Shown piece after piece: positions 17,879 through 26,418 of a stretch of 64,000 bases of DNA (position 1 is the first letter of the stretch; every line of letters starts with the position of its first letter). The DNA comes from Nocardia lijiangensis NBRC 108240 (GTDB taxonomy: Bacteria > Actinomycetota > Actinomycetes > Mycobacteriales > Mycobacteriaceae). The stretch is from NCBI RefSeq assembly GCF_001613045.1, contig NZ_BDBP01000032.1:1-64000 (forward strand), written 5' to 3'. The notes below the pieces were generated by a model. That model ran no database searches, was not told the DNA's origin, and saw only the letters and a list, made by a program, of their open reading frames with translations. Made by a program: the position numbers and the translations under genes.

Positions 17879-18990
17879 CGCCGTACCTTGCCGGCGTCAC
17901 CGTCCACGGTGACCCGCTTCAGGGAGCCCAGCGCCCGCGTGCCTGTCTCCGTGCCTGTCACACAGGGAATTCCGAGCTCTCGCGCAATGATCGCCGCATG
18001 GCTCAGCCCGCCGCCGATATCGGTGACGATCGCCGACGCCTCGGTCATGAGTGGCACCCAGTCGATCGACGTGTAGCGAACAACGAGAATATCGCCGTGC
18101 TCCCAGGCCTCGTCCTCCGGCGACAGCATGACTCGCGGCCGTCCGGTGCTGACTCCCCCGGCCGCCGCGAATCCACTCACCACGACATCGCCCTTGGAAT
18201 CGCCGGATACGCCCACCGGAATTCGAGCCGTCACAGGCCGGCACTGCAACCAGACCAGCTGCCCGGCGTGCACACAGAACTCCAGATCGCACGCCGCACC
18301 GACGGCCTGCTCCACGATCAGGCAACGAGCACCGATCTTCCGCCCCTCCGCATGAAGTGGAGTGCCGCTCACGGCTGCACCTCGCTGGCGCTCGGTTCCG
18401 CCGTGCGCGAGGCGCGCTGTGTCGATGGTTCGCTCACTTCGTTCGCTCACGAGTTCTCCCGCCCGCCAAACCTCCCGGGAGGGCGTGACGGTCCCCGCGA
18501 CGACTGCATCGGTCCCCGACGACGACCATTCCAGAACTCCACCACCCGCGCCGTCGCCGATCCACACCCCGGCCAGCGCGGCATCCAGGAAAGGCTGCAG
18601 CACAACGGGAATCGGACCGGGATCGGCGAAGCGATATCCAGCTCGCAGCCGTGCGTTCGTCCCCGAAGCACGAACGCGAGCCACCGCCGCGGGCACGGCG
18701 GTCGGCTCGACAGCCAACTCCGACGAGAACAACCCCGCGAAGGACCGCTGTTCACCGTCCTCACTGGCGCCGGACGAACGAACCGCCCACCGAGCCACCT
18801 CCGGGTCGAGCCCGGCGCCGTCGATCGCCTCCACTCCGACGGACGGCGGCACGAACCACGTCGGCGGAGTCGTAACCCCCGAGCGCCGCAGCCGAACCAG
18901 CCCCGCCGCCTTGCCGCCGAACTCCGCCGCGATCTCGGCGAGCGGCAGCGACGATTCGGCGATCGTGTCGATTGCGCGGATCTCGTTCAC
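17875..18990 (-). CDS. PEP-synthase-like protein: ATP-grasp plus phosphohistidine domain (half of a split phosphotransferase)
   Basis: A 371-aa compact member of the PEP synthase / pyruvate phosphate dikinase / rifampin phosphotransferase superfamily. The N-terminal ATP-grasp part shows EFGGKAAGLVRLRRSGV, AVRSSGASEDGEQRSFAGLF (about 69-88) and VWLQCRPVT. The C-terminal swivelling domain has the phospho-accepting His at about 331 in GGGLSHAAIIARELGIPCV. No acceptor or PEP-binding domain is present, and the protein is less than half the length of full PEP synthases. GTG 18990 has GGGAG five nt upstream. The partner at 19855 supplies a middle domain without ATP-grasp. Such split systems are known in phenylphosphate synthase. 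Confidence 0.85.
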   Translation of the reverse strand: MNEIRAIDTIAESSLPLAEIAAEFGGKAAGLVRLRRSGVTTPPTWFVPPSVGVEAIDGAGLDPEVARWAVRSSGASEDGEQRSFAGLFSSELAVEPTAVPAAVARVRASGTNARLRAGYRFADPGPIPVVLQPFLDAALAGVWIGDGAGGGVLEWSSSGTDAVVAGTVTPSREVWRAGELVSERSERTIDTARLAHGGTERQRGAAVSGTPLHAEGRKIGARCLIVEQAVGAACDLEFCVHAGQLVWLQCRPVTARIPVGVSGDSKGDVVVSGFAAAGGVSTGRPRVMLSPEDEAWEHGDILVVRYTSIDWVPLMTEASAIVTDIGGGLSHAAIIARELGIPCVTGTETGTRALGSLKRVTVDGDAGKVRR

Positions 18991-19001
18991 TTCGACTCCC
19001 G

Positions 19002-19595
19002 TCAGTAGCCGTCCGCGTCCGTGCGCACGCGCCCGTTCAGCTGCAGCAGCTCGGCGTGCAGCTCCATCCAGACCGAGTGGAACGATTCGGCCCGAATCCC
19101 CGACAGCGCCGCCGGATTGCCGCCTTCGGCGCGTTCGACCACCTTGATCAGCCGTTGCCGATACGTCTCCAACAGCCGCGCGACATCGCCGTCGCCGTCC
19201 GCAGGAAAGGCGAGATCGCCTACCGCGCTGCGTAATTGGGCGGCCACCTCGCGCACGAGTTCCTCGCTGCGATTGGCCTGCCAATTCGAGATAGCCGCCT
19301 TCACGATCTCGTTGGCGGTCAGGAAATGGCGATCGAATTCCTCGACCAAATCCAGATCCGCCCGCGACGCCCGCTCCCGCCACCGGTGTACGGCCGCATC
19401 GTCGGCGGCAACACCGTCGGCCGTGATGATGAAACTCCCCCGCACCGACCGCACATACCCTGCCTTGCGGATCCCATCGACCAGCGTCCAGGCATCGTCG
19501 CCCGGCACACCGACCAGATCGGCCAGTTCTCCGACGCTCACGCCGGACCGGAAGCGAATGACGTGCAACGCCTCGGCTGCCTTCGTATCGAACAT
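19002..19595 (-). CDS. Small helical protein with winged-helix-like N-terminus, function unknown
   Basis: A 197-aa soluble protein lying 9 nt after the ACP gene and 11 nt before the ATP-grasp phosphotransferase. Residues 5-60 (ALHVIRFRSGVSVGELADLV and IRKAGYVRSVRGSFIITADG) look like a small winged-helix or partner-binding fold. The remainder is long amphipathic helices, including WRERASRADLDLVEEFDRHF. No catalytic residues stand out. Its position between the ACP and the two phosphotransferase halves suggests an adaptor or third subunit, comparable in place to the small subunit of phenylphosphate synthase, though no CBS domain is visible. ATG 19595 has AAGGA nearby. Confidence 0.7.
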   Translation of the reverse strand: MFDTKAAEALHVIRFRSGVSVGELADLVGVPGDDAWTLVDGIRKAGYVRSVRGSFIITADGVAADDAAVHRWRERASRADLDLVEEFDRHFLTANEIVKAAISNWQANRSEELVREVAAQLRSAVGDLAFPADGDGDVARLLETYRQRLIKVVERAEGGNPAALSGIRAESFHSVWMELHAELLQLNGRVRTDADGY

Positions 19596-19604
19596 GCTCG
19601 ATCC

Positions 19605-19862
19605 TTACGCCACACGGCCGGTGCGCAATTCGTTGATCAGATCGATCAGCTGCTGCACATTTTCGACGCCCACGATCCTGGGGTTGTCGATCAGGCTCAC
19701 CCCGAATCGGCTCTCCAACAGGCACATCATTTCGATGCTCGCCACAGAATCGATACCGAGATCCTTCGCGAACGAATCGTCGGGCCGCAGATCCCGCGCG
19801 ATATTGGTCGCCGTGGCAAACGCCTCAGCGATATCCGCGACACTCACCGTGGTTTCACTCAT
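19605..19862 (-). CDS. Acyl carrier protein
   Basis: An 85-aa phosphopantetheine-binding carrier protein. The attachment serine is Ser39 in KDLGIDSVASIEMM, and the surrounding four-helix pattern is intact (FGVSLIDNPRIVGVENVQQL). Its start codon overlaps the 3' end of the upstream phosphotransferase-like gene by 8 nt, so the two are coupled. It probably carries the acyl group activated by the fatty acyl-AMP ligase-like enzyme at 24623 or by the second ANL enzyme at 14855. It is one of few free-standing ACPs beside a PEP-synthase-like enzyme that I can recall. Confidence 0.93.
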   Translation of the reverse strand: MSETTVSVADIAEAFATATNIARDLRPDDSFAKDLGIDSVASIEMMCLLESRFGVSLIDNPRIVGVENVQQLIDLINELRTGRVA

Positions 19863-21345
19863 GATTCTTCACCTTTCCTGTCCCGCCGTTGATGGCGATG
19901 ACGGCTCCGGACGGGATACTGTCGATATCCGCACCGACGACGCAGGGTATGCCGTATTCCCGGCACAGAATGGCCAGATGCGACATCGCGCTGCCCCGCC
20001 GGCTGACCACCCCCGAGGCAAATCTCAGCAGCGGAACGACATCCGCGTCGGCGGCCTCGCAGACGATGATGAATTCCTCGTCGGGGACGTCTTCCTCCGG
20101 CCGAACCGCGATTCCGCTCGCGCTGCCGCCCGAGACACCGCGCGGCTGCACCCGCACCGCGGCCGCCATCGGCTCGATGATCTCACCGTCGGGCAGGATC
20201 TCGATATTCTCCGGCAGGACCACGGTAAGGGCTTCCTCGCACAGCGTGACCCGGTCCTCCACAATCTCGCGCAGGTTGCCACGCGGCGCGTTCACCAGCT
20301 CCTCCACGGTGAGGAACGGCCACAGCTCGTCCGGAATCGACTGCGCGGCAGCCAAAGCCGGACCGAGGATGCGGAAGACGTGCAGCACCCGCATCACCAT
20401 CGATTTCGAATGCTCGCGACACGCCATCGTCTCGGCGACGGTCTTCGTGACACCCGCGATCACCCGATATCGAACGCCCTTGTACATCCCGGCAATCGCA
20501 TCCGCCGGTGCCAGAAACGATTCGGACAGCTCGGTGCCGTCGGACTCGACCTGAAGCCGGTGGGAATACTTCGCCCACAGTGGGTGCCGATACGCGACCT
20601 CGTAGAACGGATGGTTCAGGAAGTCGGCGGAGTTCAGGTCACCGGTGGTGGTCAGCCGGTGCAGCCGCTTCCACACCAGTTCGTCGGGCCGGGTCAGCAA
20701 TGCGACGATGTCCTCCGGCTCGTCGCAGACCCGCTTCAGGATCCTTTCCTGGTAGCTGGTCAACGGCACCAGTGCCGTTGTCGACAGAATGTGCTCGTAC
20801 CAGCACGATTTCAGCAATGACAGAGCCTCGCTCGCCAGCAATCGCACATCGAATCCCGCCTCGCAGGCCCGCGCCTCGAGTTCGAAGAGACACTCCTCGA
20901 GATTGCGGATGCGGACGATCGCCAGCGAGACCTCCCGCGCGATCGTCACGACGCCCTTCGCCTTGATCAGTGGATTCTCGACCAGAGCCTCGTACGGTTC
21001 CGGTGCGGGAACGCCCTCGAAATACGCCTGCCCGACATCATCCGCGTCGATTCCCGGCACCGAGGCCGCGATCTGCCCGTAGGCCGAATAATTGTGGTAC
21101 GGGCGGCATTTGAAATATCCGAGAAAGGTGAAGAACTCCCCCGACATCCACGCCCGCTCACCCCACATCTTGGTCGTCATCCGGCGGGTCGCCGCCTCCA
21201 TCGGCGGGCCGACGAGCGACCAGGAGAACGGGGACAACCGTTCGGGGGCAACCTCGCCGAAGTTTCCGGCGGAGTATGTCCGAAACACCGGATGCGGATC
21301 GGTGTCGAGCGGGCCGACCACGCCGAGCCTCTTGGGTTCACGCAT
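19855..21345 (-). CDS. PEP-synthase-like protein without ATP-grasp: middle domain plus phosphohistidine domain
   Basis: A 496-aa protein whose C-terminal 80 residues form a PEP-utiliser swivelling domain, with the conserved His at about 456 in RRGSAMSHLAILCREYGIP. The first 400 residues are mostly helical (for example YHNYSAYGQIAASVPGIDAD and FLNHPFYEVAYRHPLWAKY) and resemble the acceptor-binding middle region of rifampin phosphotransferase-type proteins. No ATP-grasp motif is present, so it probably needs the 371-aa partner at 17875 for phosphorylation by ATP. ATG 21345 has GAGG eight nt upstream; it overlaps the preceding SDR gene by 8 nt. The acceptor is unknown. Confidence 0.82.
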   Translation of the reverse strand: MREPKRLGVVGPLDTDPHPVFRTYSAGNFGEVAPERLSPFSWSLVGPPMEAATRRMTTKMWGERAWMSGEFFTFLGYFKCRPYHNYSAYGQIAASVPGIDADDVGQAYFEGVPAPEPYEALVENPLIKAKGVVTIAREVSLAIVRIRNLEECLFELEARACEAGFDVRLLASEALSLLKSCWYEHILSTTALVPLTSYQERILKRVCDEPEDIVALLTRPDELVWKRLHRLTTTGDLNSADFLNHPFYEVAYRHPLWAKYSHRLQVESDGTELSESFLAPADAIAGMYKGVRYRVIAGVTKTVAETMACREHSKSMVMRVLHVFRILGPALAAAQSIPDELWPFLTVEELVNAPRGNLREIVEDRVTLCEEALTVVLPENIEILPDGEIIEPMAAAVRVQPRGVSGGSASGIAVRPEEDVPDEEFIIVCEAADADVVPLLRFASGVVSRRGSAMSHLAILCREYGIPCVVGADIDSIPSGAVIAINGGTGKVKNHE

Positions 21346-22336
21346 GGGAATACCTCGCCTCGATCCGGGCGGGCCACACCTGGCCCGCCATGGCGGCACT
21401 CATGGCCTGGATGTAGTCCTTACGACAGCGCGCGGCCCCCGCGTTCTCCAGGTCGGCACCGCAAGAGACCTCGATCCAGGGGTGCGCGTAGTCGGCGAGG
21501 TTGGGGTCGGTTCCGGTGCGGCGCATGGCCATTCGCAACAACCACTCGGCGCGCTTCACATCCGCCTTCAGAACGCGGGGATACTTGCCGAACGGGAGAC
21601 AGACCCGGCTCAGGATCTCGAGCAGGCTCGGATTCTCCGGATCGAACCAGGTGATGGTGCGGCCGTGCGCTGTCCACTCCACCATGTCGGCGACCAGCTC
21701 CGCGGCACCGAGCACGTCGCCGACATAGCAGGGATAGCGACCTCCGTCGGTGAGCGGGAGCGGGTAACCGGCCAACACCAGCGGAAAGATCGCGGGCAGG
21801 CCGTCGCTGGTGGACGGCACCGTGCGGTCGTATCCCAGGCCGAGCAGCGGGCCGAACCGCACGATGTTGTGCTGCGTATTCGAATGCCGCACACGATGTT
21901 CGGCCACGTACTTGCCGTATTCGTACCAGTTTCGGAAACGCTGCCCGACGTAGAGCTGGTCGCTGGTCACCGGTTTGTCCGGCTCGCCGAGGGCCAGGAT
22001 CGAGGACACGTGCACGATCCGCGGCGCCCGCTTCGCGGACTCCACCAGCCGTAGCAGGGCCGCGATGCCCCGATCGTGAATCTGCAGGCTTTCGGTGCTG
22101 GTCGCCTGCCACGAAACGCTACCGGCGGCAAAGACACACACGTCACTCTCGGTGATCACCGCACGCGTGTTCTCGTCCATTCCGAGGCCCGGCGCCGTGA
22201 GATCGCACCGCCGATGCTCCCAGGTCCCCCTCCCCGGATTGCGGGACAGCGCGACAACCTGGTGTCCGCGCGAGTCGCACCGCTCGGCGACGAGTTCGCC
22301 GAGGTAGCCACTGCCGCCGAAGACAGCCACTTTCAT
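21338..22336 (-). CDS. NAD-dependent epimerase/dehydratase family protein (extended SDR)
   Basis: A 332-aa extended short-chain dehydrogenase. The nucleotide-binding motif is at the very N-terminus (VFGGSGYLGELVAERC). The SDR dyad appears as YEYGK after a Ser-rich strand VHVSSILALGE. Later elements RFGPLLGLGYDR and PCYVGDVLGAAELV fit epimerase/reductase relatives. The ATG at 22336 overlaps the stop of the next SDR gene (ATGA), so both are co-translated. Substrates could be carrier-bound acyl groups or the aromatic scaffold; this is not decided by sequence. Confidence 0.85.
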   Translation of the reverse strand: MKVAVFGGSGYLGELVAERCDSRGHQVVALSRNPGRGTWEHRRCDLTAPGLGMDENTRAVITESDVCVFAAGSVSWQATSTESLQIHDRGIAALLRLVESAKRAPRIVHVSSILALGEPDKPVTSDQLYVGQRFRNWYEYGKYVAEHRVRHSNTQHNIVRFGPLLGLGYDRTVPSTSDGLPAIFPLVLAGYPLPLTDGGRYPCYVGDVLGAAELVADMVEWTAHGRTITWFDPENPSLLEILSRVCLPFGKYPRVLKADVKRAEWLLRMAMRRTGTDPNLADYAHPWIEVSCGADLENAGAARCRKDYIQAMSAAMAGQVWPARIEARYSHA

Positions 22337-23460
22337 GCTCCGAACCTCACAAGCGAACGATGTTTCGGCGAGACGATCGACTCGCGAGCGGGATGCAGGC
22401 CGAAGGTCAGCCGTGCCGCTGTTTCCAGCGAGATCGACGGTGCCACCGCCGATTTGCTGAGCGTGTTGAGCGCTGTGAGCAGGTTGACCCGGTCGAACGA
22501 GCGGTCGAGGCCGATGTATCGCAGCCCGATCAACGTGTTCTGCCATTTGGCGCTCAGGCGGCCGAAGCGCTCGCCGAGGGCCGACACGTTGACGACGTGG
22601 TCGCGGCCGGCCGCAACGATGCGCACCCACTTGCCGAAGGCGTGCTGGTCGATCATGCGGGCCGCCTCTACCAGGGCACGCAGCGCGGGCGCCTGGGCGC
22701 CATTGGTGATGTGCACGATTTCGACATCCGAAAGCGACCGTGTCGCAAGGCCTTCCGCGAGAACGATCAGCACCTGCGCGGCGGTGTCACGTGGCACGCA
22801 GTCCACGCGCGCGTTCTTCATCGCGGGCAGCAGCCCCAACGGGAGGTCGTTCCAGCGCTCGGACAGCAGGTACAGCGAGTTCTTGTACAGGGTCTCCCCC
22901 GTCCGCGAGTCGCCGAGCAGGGCGGGCAGACGGGCCAGCAACAGCGGCACACCCAGCTCGGCCGCCCGGCGCAGCACGGCTTGTTCGCCCATCCACTTGA
23001 AATGCTCGTAGCGCGTACGATCACCACCGGCGCCGAGCCGGGTCTCGGGCACGACGCCCACCGCCGACCCGGCCACATACGCCGTCGAGGTCTGCAGGTA
23101 CGGCACCGGGCGGCCGGAGATTTCGGTGAGCCGGGCGGCGAATCCGACCCCGTACACCGCACCGACGACGTTGCTCAGCTGCAGCGACTCCGCAGTGCCC
23201 TGCCAATCCGTGCTCCCGGCGCAGTTGACGACGCAGGTCACCTTCTCGGCAAGCCGCTCCAGCGCAGCGCGGTCGAGTCCCCAGTCGCGCGCGGTGATGT
23301 CGCCCTCGACCAATTCGATCTCTCGCGAACGGGATTCGATCCGCCGCCGCAGCCGAGTTGTGCCGGTCGAACGCCGCACGAGACCGATCGTGTTCGCCGG
23401 AACCTGGTCGACCAGCGCGTGCCCGAGTTGTCCGCCGAGGCCGGACACGAGGATGGTCAT
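22333..23460 (-). CDS. Thioester-reductase/male-sterility-like SDR
   Basis: A 375-aa extended SDR with the NAD(P)-binding loop GLGGQLGHALVDQVPA and an N-terminal stretch VVNCAGSTDW typical of NAD_binding_4 (fatty acyl-CoA reductase and terminal thioester reductase) domains. The YxxxK dyad is YEHFK. Relatives reduce acyl thioesters to aldehydes or alcohols, which would suit release of an ACP-bound acyl chain in this operon. It overlaps the acyl-CoA dehydrogenase by 4 nt upstream and the other SDR by 4 nt downstream. Confidence 0.82.
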   Translation of the reverse strand: MTILVSGLGGQLGHALVDQVPANTIGLVRRSTGTTRLRRRIESRSREIELVEGDITARDWGLDRAALERLAEKVTCVVNCAGSTDWQGTAESLQLSNVVGAVYGVGFAARLTEISGRPVPYLQTSTAYVAGSAVGVVPETRLGAGGDRTRYEHFKWMGEQAVLRRAAELGVPLLLARLPALLGDSRTGETLYKNSLYLLSERWNDLPLGLLPAMKNARVDCVPRDTAAQVLIVLAEGLATRSLSDVEIVHITNGAQAPALRALVEAARMIDQHAFGKWVRIVAAGRDHVVNVSALGERFGRLSAKWQNTLIGLRYIGLDRSFDRVNLLTALNTLSKSAVAPSISLETAARLTFGLHPARESIVSPKHRSLVRFGA

Positions 23461-24626
23461 GACACCCTCACGTCGGAGTCGTAGCGATCCTCGCCCCGCA
23501 GGCCGCCGGCGACCATCTCCAGCATCATCTCGTCGCTGCCCCCGCCGAGCCGGGCCAGGCGGGCGTCGCGCCACAGCCTGCTCATCGGGGTCTCGTCCTC
23601 GAGATAGCCGGAGCCGCCGAAGATATGCATGCACTCGCTCATGACCCGCTCACCCAGCCGGGCTGTTGTCACCTTGAGCCCCGCGACATCGCGTGCGCCA
23701 CAACCGCTTCCGGCAGCCAGGCGCTCCCCCGCCGCATAGACAGCGAACTCCGCCATCCGCACCTGGGCCGCCAGCTCGGCCAGCCGCAGCCGCAACGCCT
23801 GGTGATCGATCAGCGGGGTGCCGAACTGCTGGCGTTTGCGCGCATGCGAAACCGCCAATCCCAGGGTGTAATTGCAGCCGCCGACCAGCTGGGCGACGAC
23901 GGACAGCCGCTCGTGCATCAGCGCCCACGAAGCCACCGCCAGTCCGCCGCCGATCCGGCCGAGGATCGCCTCGTCGCCCACCTCGGCATCGATGCGGACC
24001 CACGATGTGTCCAGGCAGGCGGTGCCCGCCTTGGTATGCCGCTTCACCGTGGTGATCGCGGCCGACGGCACGGTCACCGTCGTCAGCAAGGGCGGCTGGC
24101 CCTCCTCGACCACGTACTTGCCGAGAACGACGGCGAAGTCGCACACCTCGCCCAGCGACAAGTACTTCTTCTCGCCGCGCACCCTGATGCGACCGTCGCC
24201 GAGTGGCGTGATCAGGGTTTCGATCCCGAGCAGATCGGACCCGCCCACCGGCTCCGACGCCCCGAACGCGCCGATCGTTGTGCCGTCGAGCACGCCGGTC
24301 AACAGCCGCTCGTGCTCGGCGTTCGCGCCGAATCGCCGCAGCGCCGAGGCACAGGTTTCCAATTGCAGGCTCAGACCCACCGAGAGGCCGAACAGGCCCT
24401 GGTACGCAACGCGTTCGGCGATCAGCAGTCCCATGATTGGATCGCCGACCGTCGACTCCTGCGGCCACCGCTGCCGGAACAGCCCCTCTGCCGCCAGTTC
24501 CTCGACGAGTCCGCGCGGGAAGGTGCCCGATCGCTCGGCCTCGGCGCCGTAGCGATCGACGGCCGCGCCGATGATCTTGTCCAGGCGCGCCCGCTCGGAG
24601 TCGCCTTCGGTCCCCGCGTACCTCAT
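23457..24626 (-). CDS. Acyl-CoA (or acyl-ACP) dehydrogenase
   Basis: A 389-aa flavoenzyme that would introduce an alpha,beta double bond into an acyl thioester. Family signatures are FGASEPVGGSDL (about 121-132) and the C-terminal RLGGGSDEMMLEMVAG. The usual MCAD catalytic Glu position holds Gly, but ALMHERLSVV places Glu239 where isovaleryl-CoA dehydrogenase-type enzymes keep their base, so activity is expected. The ANL ligase, carrier protein and dehydrogenase trio also occurs in carrier-bound pathways such as prodigiosin pyrrole formation. It overlaps its neighbours by 4 nt on both sides. Confidence 0.88.
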   Translation of the reverse strand: MRYAGTEGDSERARLDKIIGAAVDRYGAEAERSGTFPRGLVEELAAEGLFRQRWPQESTVGDPIMGLLIAERVAYQGLFGLSVGLSLQLETCASALRRFGANAEHERLLTGVLDGTTIGAFGASEPVGGSDLLGIETLITPLGDGRIRVRGEKKYLSLGEVCDFAVVLGKYVVEEGQPPLLTTVTVPSAAITTVKRHTKAGTACLDTSWVRIDAEVGDEAILGRIGGGLAVASWALMHERLSVVAQLVGGCNYTLGLAVSHARKRQQFGTPLIDHQALRLRLAELAAQVRMAEFAVYAAGERLAAGSGCGARDVAGLKVTTARLGERVMSECMHIFGGSGYLEDETPMSRLWRDARLARLGGGSDEMMLEMVAGGLRGEDRYDSDVRVS

Positions 24627-26284
24627 ATCCGGCCCCCGCCCACAGTCGTCACCGTGGCGTCCGTATGGTGGCGCAGCCATACCTCGCGACGGCGAGGTTT
24701 GCCGCTCGTCGTCATCGGCAGATCATTGGCTTTCAGTTGCAGCCATCCCACTTTCGTTGCCTCACCGAGGATTCCGGACAGAATGCGCTGAATTTCCACG
24801 CGCTCTGCCGGTTCGAGGGCGAACTCCGTCGCGATGATGACGGCGGGCCCCTCGGCCGAGTCCGAACCCACGACGCACGATCGGCGAAACAGGCTGGGCT
24901 GCAACACATCGACCAGCTGGCCCTCGAGATCCTCCATGTGGACGGCCTCGCCGCGGACCTTGATCGAATCACCGATGCGGCCCACCACGTAGAGCTCACT
25001 GTTGTAGACGAATCCGCTGTCACCGGTACGCAGCCAGTCGCCCACCCGGTCGGTATCGATCACGCCGTTCTCGGTCGAATAGCTCCGCGCCACCGATGCG
25101 CCCCGCACCCAGATCTCGCCGACGACACAGTCGGGGAGCTCCTGCTGATCCTCGTCACGGATCGACAGCTCCAGCCCCCGCAGCGGCATGCCGCAGCTGA
25201 CCATCCACCCGGCCCGAACCTCTTGGGTGCCATCGATTTCGGTCTCGTTCCGGATCGTGACCCGTCGCCCGAACGGCGCGATGGTCTGCCCGAGGTCTAC
25301 CGCCAACGCGCGCTGTCCCGGCCGCACCCCGGTCACGGCCAGCGTGCCCTCGGCAAGCCCGTAGGCCGGCGTGAGCGCGGTGAACTTGAAGCCGCCCGGC
25401 TGCAGCAGCGCGCCGAACTGCGAGAGCGTGTCGAGCTGCACACGCTCGGCCCCGCTGATCACCGAACGGACAGCCGAAAAGTCGCAGTCCTGCAGTTCCT
25501 GCGGCTGGACCCGCCGTACGACCCATTCGAACCCGAAGTTGGGCATGACCATGACCTCGTACCGCTTGTGCCCGTACTCGCGCAGCCAGACGAGCGGGTC
25601 ACGCACGAAGTCGCCGGGCGACATCAGCTTCGCTTCGGCCTGTGTCGTGACCGGCGTCAGCATGCCGCCGATCAGGCCCATGTCGTGATACAGCGGAAGC
25701 CAGGACACCCCGAACTGGTCGCCGAAGCCCGCCCATTCGCGGAGCATCGCCAGATTTGCCTCGACGTTTTCGCGAGTAATGCACAGCCCCTTCGGGTTTC
25801 CGCGCGATCCCGAGGTGAATTGCATGATCACGGGACCGTCGTGGGACTGCTCGCCCGACTCGGCGCACGCACTCCACCCCAACTCGAGGGGACGCACCTC
25901 CCTACCGGAGGAATCGAAAGCGGCGGTGAGGGTTTCGCGATAGCGCTGCTCGGATACGAAGTGCCGCACGCCGCTGATTCCGGCGATGCCCGCAACGAAG
26001 GGCGCGTATCCGCTCGTCCCCGACAGCGCCTTGGGTCCAGGCAGCACCGTTGGCACCGCACCCATCCAGATCAGCCCGAAGAAGCTCAGGATGAAATCTG
26101 CGCTCTGCCCGAGCACGATCGGCACGACTTCGCCCGGCCGCACCCCCGCCTCGCCGAATTCGGTGGCCTTGCTGCGGACACCGGCGGCCAGCTCGACGTA
26201 GCTGTGCCGCTGCCACTGCATATCGCGCCAAAAGCTCACTCCGCGGTCTGGCGCGGGATGCTCGATCCATGCTGTCAGAGTCAT
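24623..26284 (-). CDS. Fatty acyl-AMP ligase-like adenylating enzyme (FadD/FAAL type)
   Basis: A 553-aa ANL enzyme. The core motif is MQFTSGSRGNPKGLCITREN (about 154-173), and SWLPLYHDMGLIGG is characteristic of fatty acyl-AMP ligases that load acyl chains onto carrier proteins rather than CoA. A7-A8 read DWLRTGDSGF and GRIGDSIKVRGE, and a C-terminal TTSGKPRRREVW holds the A10 lysine. It is the first gene of the 12-gene operon, with GGAGA upstream of ATG 26284, and the downstream ACP is its probable partner. Chain identity is unknown. Confidence 0.88.
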   Translation of the reverse strand: MTLTAWIEHPAPDRGVSFWRDMQWQRHSYVELAAGVRSKATEFGEAGVRPGEVVPIVLGQSADFILSFFGLIWMGAVPTVLPGPKALSGTSGYAPFVAGIAGISGVRHFVSEQRYRETLTAAFDSSGREVRPLELGWSACAESGEQSHDGPVIMQFTSGSRGNPKGLCITRENVEANLAMLREWAGFGDQFGVSWLPLYHDMGLIGGMLTPVTTQAEAKLMSPGDFVRDPLVWLREYGHKRYEVMVMPNFGFEWVVRRVQPQELQDCDFSAVRSVISGAERVQLDTLSQFGALLQPGGFKFTALTPAYGLAEGTLAVTGVRPGQRALAVDLGQTIAPFGRRVTIRNETEIDGTQEVRAGWMVSCGMPLRGLELSIRDEDQQELPDCVVGEIWVRGASVARSYSTENGVIDTDRVGDWLRTGDSGFVYNSELYVVGRIGDSIKVRGEAVHMEDLEGQLVDVLQPSLFRRSCVVGSDSAEGPAVIIATEFALEPAERVEIQRILSGILGEATKVGWLQLKANDLPMTTSGKPRRREVWLRHHTDATVTTVGGGRI

Positions 26285-26418
26285 TTGTCTCTCCGATTCG
26301 GTAGTGCTGATGCTCAGACCCGAGACCAGGCCGACTGCGAAAACGAAGAGACCGAGGGTTGCCAGCAGGCAATCCTCGGTCTCTGTGCGGCTCGCGGAGT
26401 TTCCGCCTGCCGAGTGGC

